A stretch of 64,000 nt of DNA, from NCBI GenBank assembly GCA_016869715.1, contig VGDM01000001.1:236943-300942 (forward strand). Direction: 5' to 3'. Origin of the DNA: Alphaproteobacteria bacterium (lineage in GTDB: Bacteria; Pseudomonadota; Alphaproteobacteria; Acetobacterales; Acetobacteraceae). The position numbers and the translations under genes are program-made. The notes below the pieces were generated by a model. It searched no databases and was not told the DNA's origin. It was given only the letters and a program-made list of their open reading frames with translations. This document shows, one piece after another, positions 20,090 through 31,713 of this stretch. Position 1 is the first letter of the stretch. Every line of letters begins with the position of its first letter.

Positions 20090-20119
20090 TTGACGCGAAG
20101 CATGCTCCAGGTCTAGAAC
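20090..20119 (+). promoter_or_regulatory. Candidate sigma-70 promoter of rpsT
   Basis: TTGACG (20090-20095) and TAGAAC (20114-20119) are separated by 18 nt, and the -10 box ends about 58 nt upstream of the rpsT start. The -35 box matches the consensus at five of six positions and the -10 at four of six. This is the only reasonable pair in the 163-nt gap. Confidence 0.4.
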
Positions 20120-20177
20120 GACGCTCTACTCTGGTGAAAAATCGTCCCTTCATCATTCAGGTTTGAACAGACAGATC

Positions 20178-20444
20178 ATGGCCAATAATGCTTCCGCTCG
20201 TAAGCGCATCCGTCAGACTGAAAAACGCACTGCGCGCAACAAGGCACGCAAGTCGCGCGTGCGCAGTTTTTTGCGCAAGGTCGAAGAAGCGGTGAAGTCG
20301 GGCGACAAGGCCGCAGCGCAGGAAGCATTTCGCGCGGCGCAACCCGAAATGCAGCGCGCTGCAACCAAGAGTGTGTTGCACGCCAATACAGTCGCGCGGA
20401 AATTGTCGCGGCTTTCGGCGCGTGTGAAATCTGTCGGCGCCTGA
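20178..20444 (+). CDS. rpsT: 30S ribosomal protein S20
   Basis: An 88-residue, strongly basic ribosomal protein that binds 16S rRNA. The N-terminus [17 protein letters not shown] and the following [16 protein letters not shown] are the S20 signature, and the helical Ala/Lys-rich body has normal length. The ATG at 20178 is preferred to an upstream in-frame alternative because S20 conventionally starts with MAN. rpsT next to dnaA is a common alphaproteobacterial arrangement. Confidence 0.98.
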   Translation: MANNASARKRIRQTEKRTARNKARKSRVRSFLRKVEEAVKSGDKAAAQEAFRAAQPEMQRAATKSVLHANTVARKLSRLSARVKSVGA

Positions 20445-20702
20445 CGGCGAGCAATTTCCTTTTTTCATTTGACATGAAGACGTGTTGCTTCGGCAGCGCG
20501 TCATTTTTGTTTGCGTTTCATGTGCGATGGCCATGGGCTCTTCCGCTGACGAGTGCAATTTCTTAGTCAAGAAAAAAATAAAATTGCATCGCGAAATTTT
20601 TGGAAATTTGTCATTCAGGTTTTTTTGCTATTGATCTTTTGTCGTGCTCCGCCGCATGATGCGCTTGGAAAGAAAATTGGGTAGTATGAGGGGGGAAGTG
20701 TT
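20445..20702 (+). promoter_or_regulatory. AT-rich rpsT-dnaA intergenic region (dnaA leader/promoter)
   Basis: 258 nt without a gene, much richer in A and T than its surroundings, with several T and A runs (20460-20465, 20569-20580, 20620-20626). A spaced inverted repeat tgcaattt (20554-20561) and aaattgca (20580-20587) is present. It must hold the dnaA promoter and 5' leader. I found no TTATNCACA-type DnaA box, so origin function is not supported by sequence. dnaA is preceded by the ribosome-binding site AGGGGGGAAG at about 20689-20698. Confidence 0.6.
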
Positions 20703-22121
20703 TTGCGGAGCACGGAAAAGCTAAGCGATGGCACGCCTCAACACGGACTCGCTGCCTGGGCCGAAGCATGGGCCCGTATCCGCGCCAAGCTGCGCGAAGA
20801 GGTGGGCGATGTGGAATTTCGCAGCTGGCTTCGGCAAATGACCCTTGCTTCCGTGAATGGTGACGAAGCGACCATCACATTGCCCACGCGCTTTTTGCGC
20901 GATTGGGTGAGCAGCCATTATGGCGATCGGCTTCGTACTTTGTGGCAGCAGCAAAATCCTGCCATCCGCCGCGTTGATCTTCGTGTGACGGCCGGCAGCC
21001 GCGCGGCTGCGGGAGAGGCTTTTGCAAATGGCCCGCAGCCCTTGGCGGAAAGCCTGATCAGCGCTGCGCCCCGCGCGATCGATCCGCGCGGCGATTGGTC
21101 CGCACCGCTTGATCCGCGCTTAACCTTCGAGACCTTCATCGTCGGCAAGCCGAATGAATTCGCGCATGCCTGCGCGCGCCGCGTGGCGGAAAAGCCTGCC
21201 CTGCCTGGCTTCAATCCTCTGTTCCTCTATGGCGGTGTCGGGCTTGGCAAGACGCATCTGATGCACGCCATTGCCTGGGCCATCCGCGAACAGCACCCTA
21301 CGCGCCATGTTGCGTATATGAGCGCTGAGAAATTCATGTACCGCTTCATTGCGGCACTGCGCAGCCAATCCACCATGGAATTTAAGGGAACGCTGCGTTC
21401 GGTTGATGTGCTGATGGTGGATGACCTGCAATTCCTGATCGGCAAGGACAATACGCAGGAAGAATTCTTCCACACCTTCAATGCGCTGGTGGATGCCGGC
21501 AAGCAGATTGTGATTTCCGCCGACAAATCGCCATCCGACCTGTCCGGCATTGAAGACCGGCTGCGCACGCGCCTTGGCTGCGGCATGGTCGCTGATCTGC
21601 ACGCTACCACTTACGAATTGCGCATTTCCATCCTGGAAGCCAAGGCAGCGCCATCGGGCGTTGCAGTGCCGGCGCGCGTCATGGAATTTCTGGCGCATAA
21701 GATAACCTCCAACGTGCGGGAATTGGAAGGCGCGCTTAATCGTTTGATTGCCTGGGCCAATCTGTTTGGCCGGCCCATTACCCTCGAAGGTGCACAGGAG
21801 GTTTTGCACGACATCCTCCGCGCCCATGACCGGCGCGTCACGATTGAGGAAATCCAGCGCAAGGTCGCCGAGCATTATAATATCCGCCTGACCGACATGT
21901 CCTCCGCCAGGCGTGCCCGCAATGTGGCGCGGCCCCGGCAGGTGGCGATGTATCTCGCGAAGCAGCTGACATCGCGGTCACTCCCCGAAATCGGGCGGCG
22001 CTTTGGCAATCGGGACCATACGACCGTTATGCATGCCGTCTCTCGTGTGGCGGAGCTGATGCAGGGCGACGGGTCCTTCGCCGAGGATGTGGAACTGCTC
22101 CGGCGCATGCTGGAAACCTGA
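20703..22121 (+). CDS. dnaA: Chromosomal replication initiator protein
   Basis: A 472-residue AAA+ initiator. Domain I spans about residues 15-85 (WLRQMTL...). Domain III has Walker A GGVGLGKTHL near residue 177, Walker B VDDLQFLIGKD, and sensor/arginine-finger segments such as GIEDRLRTRL. Domain IV ends with GRRFGNRDHTTVMHAVSRV, the DnaA-box-reading helix-turn-helix. The start is TTG 20703, supported by a strong purine-rich ribosome-binding site; the only nearby ATG is in another frame. A TTG start may limit expression. Confidence 0.97.
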   Translation: MRSTEKLSDGTPQHGLAAWAEAWARIRAKLREEVGDVEFRSWLRQMTLASVNGDEATITLPTRFLRDWVSSHYGDRLRTLWQQQNPAIRRVDLRVTAGSRAAAGEAFANGPQPLAESLISAAPRAIDPRGDWSAPLDPRLTFETFIVGKPNEFAHACARRVAEKPALPGFNPLFLYGGVGLGKTHLMHAIAWAIREQHPTRHVAYMSAEKFMYRFIAALRSQSTMEFKGTLRSVDVLMVDDLQFLIGKDNTQEEFFHTFNALVDAGKQIVISADKSPSDLSGIEDRLRTRLGCGMVADLHATTYELRISILEAKAAPSGVAVPARVMEFLAHKITSNVRELEGALNRLIAWANLFGRPITLEGAQEVLHDILRAHDRRVTIEEIQRKVAEHYNIRLTDMSSARRARNVARPRQVAMYLAKQLTSRSLPEIGRRFGNRDHTTVMHAVSRVAELMQGDGSFAEDVELLRRMLET

Positions 22122-22331
22122 GGGGCTAAGCCCGGCCCGCCAGAGCACGATTTCCAGAGATTAGGCCGCTTTTCTGGCCTCTTCCAGGCTGGTATGAAAA
22201 AGCAGTTTCGGGTGGATGTTTGCGCCGATTCGGCAGCCTTGTCGCCCGGGCAGGTTTTCACTGGCGGTTCACCCCCGGGGCCCATCTGGCCGCGGCTGAG
22301 ATCGCCACAACAGGATCGGGGCGTCGGAACG

Positions 22332-23462
22332 ATGAAATACTCGGTTGACAGGGCGGTATTGCTCAGGGCACTGACCCACGTGCAAAGCGTGGTGGAACGG
22401 CGCAACACCATCCCCATCCTTGCCAATGTCATGATCGAAGCGAGTTCTGGCGGCGCGCTGAAACTGACCGCGACGGATATGGAAATTGCGGTGGTGGAAG
22501 ATATCGCGGGAGTCACGGTGGCACGCGCGGGGCGCACCACGGCGCCGGCGGCAACGCTTTATGAGATCATCCGCAACCTACCCGAAGGAGCGCGCGTTGA
22601 ATTCGACCATGGCGGCGGCGATGGACCGCTCGCACTGCGCTCTGGCCGTTTCAATACCAGCCTCGCGGTGCTGGCGGTGGATGATTTCCCTTCTATGACA
22701 GAAGGGCGCATGCCGGTGCAATTCAGCATCAAGGCCGGCGTGCTGCGCGATTTGATTGACCGCACGAAATTCGCGATCTCCACAGAAGAAACGCGCTATT
22801 ACCTGAATGGCATCTATATCCACGCGACCGAAAGCGAAGGCCAGCCGGTGCTGCGCGCTGTTGCGACCGATGGGCATCGCCTGGCACGTGTGGAAGAATC
22901 GCTGCCGGAAGGGGCGAAGGCCATGCCGGGCGTAATCATCCCCCGCAAGACCGTGAATGAAATCCGCAAGCTTGCTGAAGAAACCCAGGACGAGATCGCG
23001 GTGCGGCTATCGGACACCAAGGTGCAATTCGCGCTTGGCACCGTCACGCTCACCAGCAAGCTGATTGATGGCACCTTCCCCGAATATGAACGCGTGATCC
23101 CGCGCGGCAATGACAAGAAGCTTGTTGTGCCGCGTAAGGATTTCGCTGATGCGGTGAAGCGTGTGGCGGCGATCAGCAGCGAAAGATCGCGTCCGGTGAA
23201 GCTCAGCCTCGGCACCAATCATTTGCGTGTTTCGGCTGCGAGCCCCGATCAAGGTGAAGCGCAGGAAGATCTGGAAGGCGATGATGTCGCCTACACCAGC
23301 GGCGCTTTGGAAATTGGGTTCCAGGCACGGTATCTGTCCGACATCACTGATCTGGTCGAAGACAAGCTTGAATTCATGTTCGCCGATGGCGCAGCGCCGA
23401 CCGTTGTGCGCGACGCATCCCGGCCGGAAGCGCTTTTCGTCCTGATGCCGATGCGGGTGTGA
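22332..23462 (+). CDS. dnaN: DNA polymerase III sliding clamp (beta subunit)
   Basis: A 376-residue sliding clamp. It begins MKYSVDRAVLLRALTHVQSVVERRNTIPIL and shows three repeats of the clamp fold. Segments RFNTSLAVLAVDDFP, ATDGHRLAR and the C-terminal LFVLMPMRV (the hydrophobic-cleft tail) are diagnostic. An in-frame upstream extension from 22194 is rejected because clamp homology starts at 22332. The 210-nt gap after dnaA (22122-22331) has no gene and probably holds a leader or promoter. Its stop overlaps the recF start. Confidence 0.98.
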   Translation: MKYSVDRAVLLRALTHVQSVVERRNTIPILANVMIEASSGGALKLTATDMEIAVVEDIAGVTVARAGRTTAPAATLYEIIRNLPEGARVEFDHGGGDGPLALRSGRFNTSLAVLAVDDFPSMTEGRMPVQFSIKAGVLRDLIDRTKFAISTEETRYYLNGIYIHATESEGQPVLRAVATDGHRLARVEESLPEGAKAMPGVIIPRKTVNEIRKLAEETQDEIAVRLSDTKVQFALGTVTLTSKLIDGTFPEYERVIPRGNDKKLVVPRKDFADAVKRVAAISSERSRPVKLSLGTNHLRVSAASPDQGEAQEDLEGDDVAYTSGALEIGFQARYLSDITDLVEDKLEFMFADGAAPTVVRDASRPEALFVLMPMRV

Positions 23463-24601
23463 CGGCGCCGGGGCTTTTCCTTGCGCGTCTCCGGCTGACG
23501 GATTTCCGGTCCTGGCGGGGCTTGGATGCGCGCTTTGGCGCATCCCTGATTTGCATCGCAGGCGAAAACGGCGCGGGCAAGACCAATCTGTTGGAAGCGA
23601 TATCGCTGCTCGCACCCGGGCGCGGCCTGCGTGGTGCGCGCATTGGCGAAATTGGCCGGCAGGAAGAAGGTGCGGGCCTGCCCTGGGCGGCGGCAGGGCG
23701 ATTTGAAACCCGCGCCGGCCCCATGGAAATCGGCACCGGCACGGACCCAGAAGGGGCGACGGAACGGCGCATCTATCGCCTGGACGGGCAGGCCTTGCGC
23801 AGCCAGGCGATGCTGGCCGAACGCATGGCTGCCGTATGGATCACGCCGCAAATGGACCGGCTGTTTCAGGAAGGGGCCAGCGGGCGGCGGCGCTTTTTGG
23901 ATCGGCTGGTTTGGGCCTTGGAGCCTGGCCATGCGCGCGAAGTGGCGGCGCATGACAATGCGATGGCCGAGCGTAACCGCCTGCTCGTGGAAGGCCGTGC
24001 GGACCCTGCCTGGCTGGCTGGGCTGGAAGATGCCATGGCGCGGCATGCGGTGGCGGTGGCGGCGGCAAGGCGCGCTTTGATGCTGCGCCTGAATGCCGAG
24101 CTTGCGGCGGGCCGCGCCACAGGCGCCTTTCCGGTGGCGCGGTTGGACATCTCTTGCCCCATCACGGCGGGTTTGGTGGAAAACCCAGCACTCGCAGTGG
24201 AAGATGCGCTGCGTCAGGGCCTGGCCACTGAACGGCGGCGCGATGCGGCAGCGAGCGGAGCGGCGCGCGGGGCGCATAGGGCGGATTTGAACTTGATCCA
24301 TATGCCCAAGGGCATCAGCGCCGAATTCTGTTCAACCGGAGAGCAAAAGGCACTGCTGGTGTCAGTCGTGCTGGCCCATGCGTCGCTCATTGCCGAAGCC
24401 CGTGGCTTCGCGCCCTTGCTGCTGCTGGATGAGGTGGCCGCGCATCTTGATCCCGCGCGGCGGGAGGCGCTTTTCGCAGCCCTTGCCGCCCTGCCCGCGC
24501 AGGTTTTCATGACCGGCACGGATGCTGAGGTTTTCGCCCCGCTGGCTGGTATTGGGCAGGTCTTTGGCGCGGGTAATGGCAGACTTTTTGCCCTGCGCTG
24601 A
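23459..24601 (+). CDS. recF: DNA replication/repair protein RecF
   Basis: A 380-residue SMC-like ATPase that loads RecA at gaps with RecOR. It has Walker A GENGAGKTNLLEAI near residue 36, the ABC-type signature FCSTGEQKALLVS (about residue 281), and Walker B LLLLDEVAAHLDP. The GTG start at 23459 overlaps the dnaN stop by 4 nt (GTGA), showing coupled translation. The central SMC-hinge substitute region is rich in Ala and Arg, as in other high-GC homologues. Confidence 0.95.
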   Translation: MTAPGLFLARLRLTDFRSWRGLDARFGASLICIAGENGAGKTNLLEAISLLAPGRGLRGARIGEIGRQEEGAGLPWAAAGRFETRAGPMEIGTGTDPEGATERRIYRLDGQALRSQAMLAERMAAVWITPQMDRLFQEGASGRRRFLDRLVWALEPGHAREVAAHDNAMAERNRLLVEGRADPAWLAGLEDAMARHAVAVAAARRALMLRLNAELAAGRATGAFPVARLDISCPITAGLVENPALAVEDALRQGLATERRRDAAASGAARGAHRADLNLIHMPKGISAEFCSTGEQKALLVSVVLAHASLIAEARGFAPLLLLDEVAAHLDPARREALFAALAALPAQVFMTGTDAEVFAPLAGIGQVFGAGNGRLFALR

Positions 24602-24667
24602 TCGCCTTCGGAAAAGCCGCGAAGAGCCTTGTGCCGGGGTCGCGTTTTGTGCTGAAAAACGCTATAA

Positions 24668-27136
<2,469 letters not shown>

Positions 27137-27155
27137 TCGGCAACCTGCGCGCGGA

Positions 27156-28262
27156 TCACGCCATCCCACCCCGGGCCGAGACGGGCCAAAGGCATTCCAC
27201 GCGTCCCTGGCGCACGCCTACATACCAATCATAGCGATCCACCGTCGGGTCGCAGTGGCCCGGCACCAGGTGCAGTTTTTCGCCAAGTGCGGGTGCGCTG
27301 CCGTCTTCGATCACCAGCTTGCCATGCTCATCGGATGCGCCCGCATAGCGCAGACCCGGGCGTTGCCAAACCAACGGCATCCCTGAATCAACTGAAACGC
27401 CCTTATGCCCGCAATCCAGCACGGCAATGCCGGGCCCCGCCGTGCTCATCACCTGAGACAGCACAAAAAGCGATTGACGGAAGGGTGGCGCATCCTCATT
27501 CGCTGCATAATCGGCATCCATAAAGCAATAGGACCCGGCCTGGATTTCGGTATAGGCGCCGCTCGCGGCCTCATGCCGGAAGGTGCCGGTGCCGGCCCCG
27601 CCGACAATCGGGCAGGCAAGCCCGCGCTGGCGCAGCTGTTCCACCGTGCGGCGCGACCGCGCGACAGCTTCGCCAATCGCGGCGGCGCGTTCTTCCGGTG
27701 CGCGCTTGTGCTGCGCTGAACCGTGATAGGCCTGCAAGCCACCGAAGCGCAGATGCCGGCTGGCAGCGATACGTCCCGCGAGTGCCACGGCAGGCGGGCC
27801 ATGCTCGACGCCACCGCGCGCCATGCCAACATCAATTTCGACCAGCACCGGCAGGCGCACGCCGGCGGCTTCGGCAGCGGCTTCGATCAGCGCGATCTGC
27901 ACGGCGTCATCAACACAAACCGCAACTTCAGCAATGCGCGCGAGTGCCGCAAGCCGGGCCAATTTGCGCGGGCTCACCACCTGGTTGCTAACCAGAATAT
28001 CCGGAATGCCACCCCAGGCAAGAGCCTCGGCCTCGGCCACTTTTTGCACGCATTGGCCAACCGCGCCGCGGACCATTTGCAGCTTGGCGATGACAGAGGA
28101 TTTATGGGTTTTCGCATGGGCGCGGAGCTTCGCACCCGTCGGCGCCAGCAGCGCCGCCATGGTGTCGAGGTTGTGTTCGAATGCGTCCAGGTCAATCACC
28201 AGCGCGGGGGTATCAATATCGTCTTCGCGCATACCCGGTTCGGCGGGTGGATTTTGCAGCAT
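27156..28262 (-). CDS. DSD1-family PLP-dependent enzyme (D-threonine aldolase-like)
   Basis: A 368-residue fold-III pyridoxal-phosphate enzyme. The N-terminal TPALVIDLDAFEHNLDTM and the Schiff-base Lys in LRAHAKTHKS (about residue 50) match the alanine racemase-like barrel of DSD1 and D-threonine/3-hydroxyaspartate aldolases. The C-terminal D-serine-dehydratase-like domain has VPGHCDPTVDRYD, a probable divalent-metal site. ATG 28262 has AAGGAG 8 nt upstream; a longer upstream frame is rejected for lack of homology. It is probably an aldolase or dehydratase for a D-beta-hydroxy amino acid. It is convergent with gyrB and divergent from the amine oxidase. Confidence 0.87.
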   Translation of the reverse strand: MLQNPPAEPGMREDDIDTPALVIDLDAFEHNLDTMAALLAPTGAKLRAHAKTHKSSVIAKLQMVRGAVGQCVQKVAEAEALAWGGIPDILVSNQVVSPRKLARLAALARIAEVAVCVDDAVQIALIEAAAEAAGVRLPVLVEIDVGMARGGVEHGPPAVALAGRIAASRHLRFGGLQAYHGSAQHKRAPEERAAAIGEAVARSRRTVEQLRQRGLACPIVGGAGTGTFRHEAASGAYTEIQAGSYCFMDADYAANEDAPPFRQSLFVLSQVMSTAGPGIAVLDCGHKGVSVDSGMPLVWQRPGLRYAGASDEHGKLVIEDGSAPALGEKLHLVPGHCDPTVDRYDWYVGVRQGRVECLWPVSARGGMA

Positions 28263-28337
28263 GGAGGTCACTCCTTTGGTTTGGCGCATTCTAGCCACGC
28301 CCATGCGTTTCGCGCCAATCCGGGCTAAACCAACAGC

Positions 28338-29579
28338 ATGAGCATTCAGCCCAATTATCTGGTGGTGGGCGCCGGTGTGGCCGGTATCGCTGCCGCACGT
28401 GCCTTGCAGGCGCGCGGCCTGCCCTGCGTCGTGCTGGAAGCGAAGGACCGCATTGGTGGTCGCGCCTATACCGATGCCACGGGCTTTGATCACGGCGCTT
28501 CCTGGCTGCATCAGGCCAATGACAATCCGCTGACCGTTTTTGCGGAGGCTTTTGGTTTCGAGACAGTAGATCACGACAAGCTGCGCCAGCGCCTGCTGTT
28601 TACCGAAGGCCGCTTCGGCACCACCGCCGAACGCCAAGCCTTCGCGGCGGCGGAAGATCATTTCTGGCGCGTGATTGAAGCCGCTGCTGCGGATGGCGCG
28701 CCGGACCGTCCCGCATCCGATGCCGCACCTGGAGGCGGGCGCTTTGATGCTTTGGTCGCGCATTGCGAAGGCGCGCAGATTTGCGCCGCCGAGCTGTCGC
28801 GCATGAGCCTGCATGATTTCGCCGCCACCGCGCTGGATGGCCCGAACTTGCTGCTGCGTCGCGGCCTTGGTACCTTGGTCAGCACTTTGGCCGAGGGCCT
28901 GCCCATTCGCCTGAATGCGCCTGTGGCGCAGCTGGATTGGAGCGGCAATCATGTTGAAGCCAGCGGCGCTTTTGGACGCGTCCGCGCGCGTGCTGCCATT
29001 ATCACAGTTTCGACGGGCGTGCTGGCGCAAGGCGGCATCACTTTCACGCCCGATCTGCCCGCTGAAAAGCAGGCGGCGATCAAGGCGCTGCCGCTGGGCT
29101 TGCTGAATAAGCTTGCCTTTCCCATGCCGCCCGGCGTGCTGCCGGAATTCGGCCCTTTAGCCAGCCTCAGGCGGGATATCGCCGCAGCTGGTGATCGGCC
29201 CATTTCCTGGATCGCGCGGCCCTTTGGCGCGCCAATGATGCTCGCATTCATCGGCGGTTCTCTCGCCTGGAAATTGTCACGCGCCGGCAAGCAGGCGACC
29301 GAAGCGCATGCCCGCGCCGAATTCGCCCGCATATTTGGTGCAGAAGCCGCCGTCGCACTCGGCCCGCCAATCATCTCCGATTGGGGAGGCGATCCGCATT
29401 TCCTTGGCAGCTATAGCCACGCCAAGCCAGGCGGGCAGGCAGCGCGGCGCGTGCTGGCCGAACCGCTGGCTGATGGCCGCCTGATCTTCGCCGGTGAAGC
29501 CTGCCATGCGCGCTTCGCTGGAACCGTTGCGGGTGCTTGGTTGAGTGGTGACGCTGCAGCACAACTGATAATGAGCTGA
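28338..29579 (+). CDS. FAD-dependent amine oxidase
   Basis: A 413-residue flavoprotein with N-terminal dinucleotide motif VVGAGVAGIAAARALQARG and the following EAKDRIGGRAYT, the classic monoamine oxidase/polyamine oxidase opening. FDHGASWLH continues the substrate side. The C-terminal flavin-contact segment IFAGEACHARFAGTVAGAWLSG is complete. It is probably cytoplasmic, as no signal peptide is seen. The substrate is unknown. The adjacent divergent DSD1-type enzyme hints at amino-acid or amine catabolism, but nothing proves a link. Confidence 0.88.
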   Translation: MSIQPNYLVVGAGVAGIAAARALQARGLPCVVLEAKDRIGGRAYTDATGFDHGASWLHQANDNPLTVFAEAFGFETVDHDKLRQRLLFTEGRFGTTAERQAFAAAEDHFWRVIEAAAADGAPDRPASDAAPGGGRFDALVAHCEGAQICAAELSRMSLHDFAATALDGPNLLLRRGLGTLVSTLAEGLPIRLNAPVAQLDWSGNHVEASGAFGRVRARAAIITVSTGVLAQGGITFTPDLPAEKQAAIKALPLGLLNKLAFPMPPGVLPEFGPLASLRRDIAAAGDRPISWIARPFGAPMMLAFIGGSLAWKLSRAGKQATEAHARAEFARIFGAEAAVALGPPIISDWGGDPHFLGSYSHAKPGGQAARRVLAEPLADGRLIFAGEACHARFAGTVAGAWLSGDAAAQLIMS

Positions 29580-29708
29580 CGCCGCGCCTGATTTTGAGAA
29601 TCTTTCGACGGTCACGCTGATTTTCTTAGACAAACCTTCGCCATAGGGCGTAATCCCATGTATCGCCCTGCCCGTACGTCACGAAGTGCATTTTTGGGGA
29701 GAAACATC

Positions 29709-30437
29709 ATGACCATTCATCTCGCGCGCCGGGGTTTTCTCGCCGCTGGCTTTGCGGCGGCAAGTGTCTTTGCCTCAGCGCGAAAACCTCTTGTCGCGCA
29801 GATGCCAAATGGTCCCTTCAGCCTTCCCGCCTTACCCTATGCTGCCAATGCCAATGAGGCGGCAATTGATGTCGTGACCATGGAATTGCATCATGGCCGC
29901 CATCACGCTGCCGCGGTTGCTGCGCTCAATAACATCGCGCACGATTATCCGGCGCTTACCACCATGCAGATTGATGATGCGCTGATGCGGCTCTCCCAGG
30001 CGCCCGATGCCGTGCGCACCGCGCTCCGCAACAATGTCGGCAGCCATGCGAATCACAGCATGTTTTGGGAAATCATGGGCGGTCAGGGCGGAGAACCGGG
30101 CGGTGATCTGAAGGCCGCGATTGACCGAGACCTTGGTGGCTTTGCCAAAATGCAAACGGATTTCAACGCGGCTGGCATGCGTGTGTTTGGCTCTGGCTGG
30201 GTCTTTGTGGTGGTGACGCCAGCGGGCGGGCTTTCCATTGTCACTAGGCCCAATCAAGATACTCCGCTGATGGATGGTCAGCGCGTACTGATGGGCAATG
30301 ATGTCTGGGAACATGCCTATTACCTGCGCTACCAGAATCGCCGGGCGGAATACCTCACGAATTGGTGGAAGGTGCTGAATTGGGACAGGATCGCCGCGCG
30401 CTATGATGCGGCACGCAACGGCACCTTGCGAATGTAA
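29709..30437 (+). CDS. Exported Fe/Mn superoxide dismutase
   Basis: A 242-residue protein with an N-terminal export signal of Tat style (LARRGFLAAGFAAASVFAS). The mature domain begins near PFSLPALPYAAN. Metal ligands follow the Fe/Mn SOD pattern: His in MELHHGRHH, His in SHANHSMFWEIMGG, and Asp/His in NDVWEHAYYLRYQNRR. GGQ near the second ligand and GSGWVFVVV are usual for the family. The start ATG 29709 places the twin Arg near residue 7; a TTG or ATG farther upstream is less fitting. Periplasmic location is inferred from the signal. Confidence 0.9.
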   Translation: MTIHLARRGFLAAGFAAASVFASARKPLVAQMPNGPFSLPALPYAANANEAAIDVVTMELHHGRHHAAAVAALNNIAHDYPALTTMQIDDALMRLSQAPDAVRTALRNNVGSHANHSMFWEIMGGQGGEPGGDLKAAIDRDLGGFAKMQTDFNAAGMRVFGSGWVFVVVTPAGGLSIVTRPNQDTPLMDGQRVLMGNDVWEHAYYLRYQNRRAEYLTNWWKVLNWDRIAARYDAARNGTLRM

Positions 30438-30456
30438 TGATCGGGCAGCGCCCGCC

Positions 30457-31529
30457 TCAACAACTCGCCGGCGGGCGCGGCGCGGTTGCGAAGCGCAGCA
30501 GGTAGGCGCCATAGCGCGTATTGAAGGCGGAACTGGCACCCGCGCTATGGCCGATCAGGCCCTCGGGCCGGTCAATCAACAGAAAACCGGCGAGGCGCTG
30601 GCCATATTGCCGCATCAGGGCGGCTCGACGTTCCGGTTCTGCATCATAAGGATCATCGCGAAAATTGGCCGCCGCCACCCGCGCTTGGGATCATGCCTGA
30701 CCGGCGGCAAGGATCGCTTCAAATTGGCTGATCTGTTGCAATTGCAGATCGTTTCTGGCGTCAGCGCCCCGGCCATGCGTGGCTGAGGCTATGGCAATCA
30801 CCACATCGGCAAGCGTCGGCTGATCTAACGCCATCAGGGCACTCTATCCGCCACGCGATTGCTCGGCCACAATGATATGGAGATACCCGCGGCGGCGCAG
30901 CTCCGCCAAATCGGTTTTCAGCCAACGCGCTGCCCGCGCCGTTTCATCGGAATTGGGCTGGCGGTCAAAGCGCCAAACATCATAACCAGCATTGTTGAAG
31001 TGCCGTGTCCAGCTTTGTGGTTGGGAGCCGCGGTAATCATCCATATTGCCGCGTGCACCCCTGCCATGGGCGAATACCAAAACCCCACGCGCTTGTTGGA
31101 GCCCCCACCAGATGAAGCGATTATCCGGTACCGTATCGTGCGCCAGAGAGGAGATGCCGATATTGGCCGGCGGCGGGGCAGGCGCCCATTCCCGACCTGG
31201 CCGAACAATTGCAAGATCACGCAGCGCAACAGCACAATTGCCGGCGCCAGCGCGTCTTTCACAACTGGCCATGGCCCTTTGCGCGACAAAAGCCGCATCG
31301 CGCCCCCGCCGGCCTGCCACCCCATGGCACCGTTGGACCCGACAGCGAAGGCACGCGGCGTATTCAAGCGCAGGAAACGTTCAAGATCCGCATTGGTGGA
31401 AGCCGGAAGCCCCAGGACTCGTGCGGCATCCAGGATTGGCGCAGTCTGTCCCACGGCAACCCGTAAGGGCGCCAAAATCAGTAAAAAAACAAGACAGAAA
31501 ACCCAACCATTGCGTCGCATGTCACCCAT
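30457..31529 (-). pseudogene. Secreted alpha/beta-hydrolase-like gene with one frameshift and two nonsense codons
   Basis: Three fragments fit one gene. The 5' part (from 31529) has a signal peptide ending near RVAVGQTAP and runs to MGWQAGG. A frame change at a run of five G (31303-31307 on the plus strand as C) then links to the frame with VLVFAHGRGARGNMDDYRG, a hydrolase-like strand-turn with oxyanion region, and IIVAEQSRGG, the nucleophile elbow. That frame is interrupted by TAG at 30844-30846 and TGA at 30691-30693, then continues as GLIGHSAGASSAFNTRYG to its natural end at 30457. Both stops stand where Trp codons would fit. The gene is therefore dead or badly assembled. It converges on the SOD gene. 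Confidence 0.8.
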
Positions 31530-31713
31530 TGCATCAAGCGCGATCTGCTAGGAAAAGGTGGCATAATTTGCACGGTCTTGAGAAGCCATCTTTGAGCTAG
31601 AAATGGGTGGTCGTCCACGTGCCTGGCACGGTTGGATTGGCGCTTGAAGCCACACCCAATAGGTCTGATACTCATCCCAAGGGTCCGAAAAGGCCCACCG
31701 TAAAGGAGGTTCC

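Noticed and set aside
20445..20702. Annotating oriC in the rpsT-dnaA gap
   Set aside because: AT-rich, but no DnaA boxes were found; it is kept only as a promoter/leader region.
27156..29030. 624-codon minus-strand frame over the DSD1-type and amine oxidase genes
   Set aside because: Only the part from 28262 onward has homology; the upstream extension is antisense to the amine oxidase, which has full family motifs.
30448..30478. 9-bp inverted repeat between SOD and the hydrolase pseudogene as a terminator
   Set aside because: The stem gcgcccgcc/ggcgggcgc is perfect but the loop is 13 nt, no T tract follows on either strand, and it overlaps coding sequence of the pseudogene.
30691..30846. 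UGA or UAG recoding (Trp or Gln) as an explanation for in-frame stops
   Set aside because: Many intact genes here end in TGA and TAG, and the affected genes also carry frameshifts, so decay or sequence error is simpler than code change or selenocysteine insertion. No SECIS-like element was seen.
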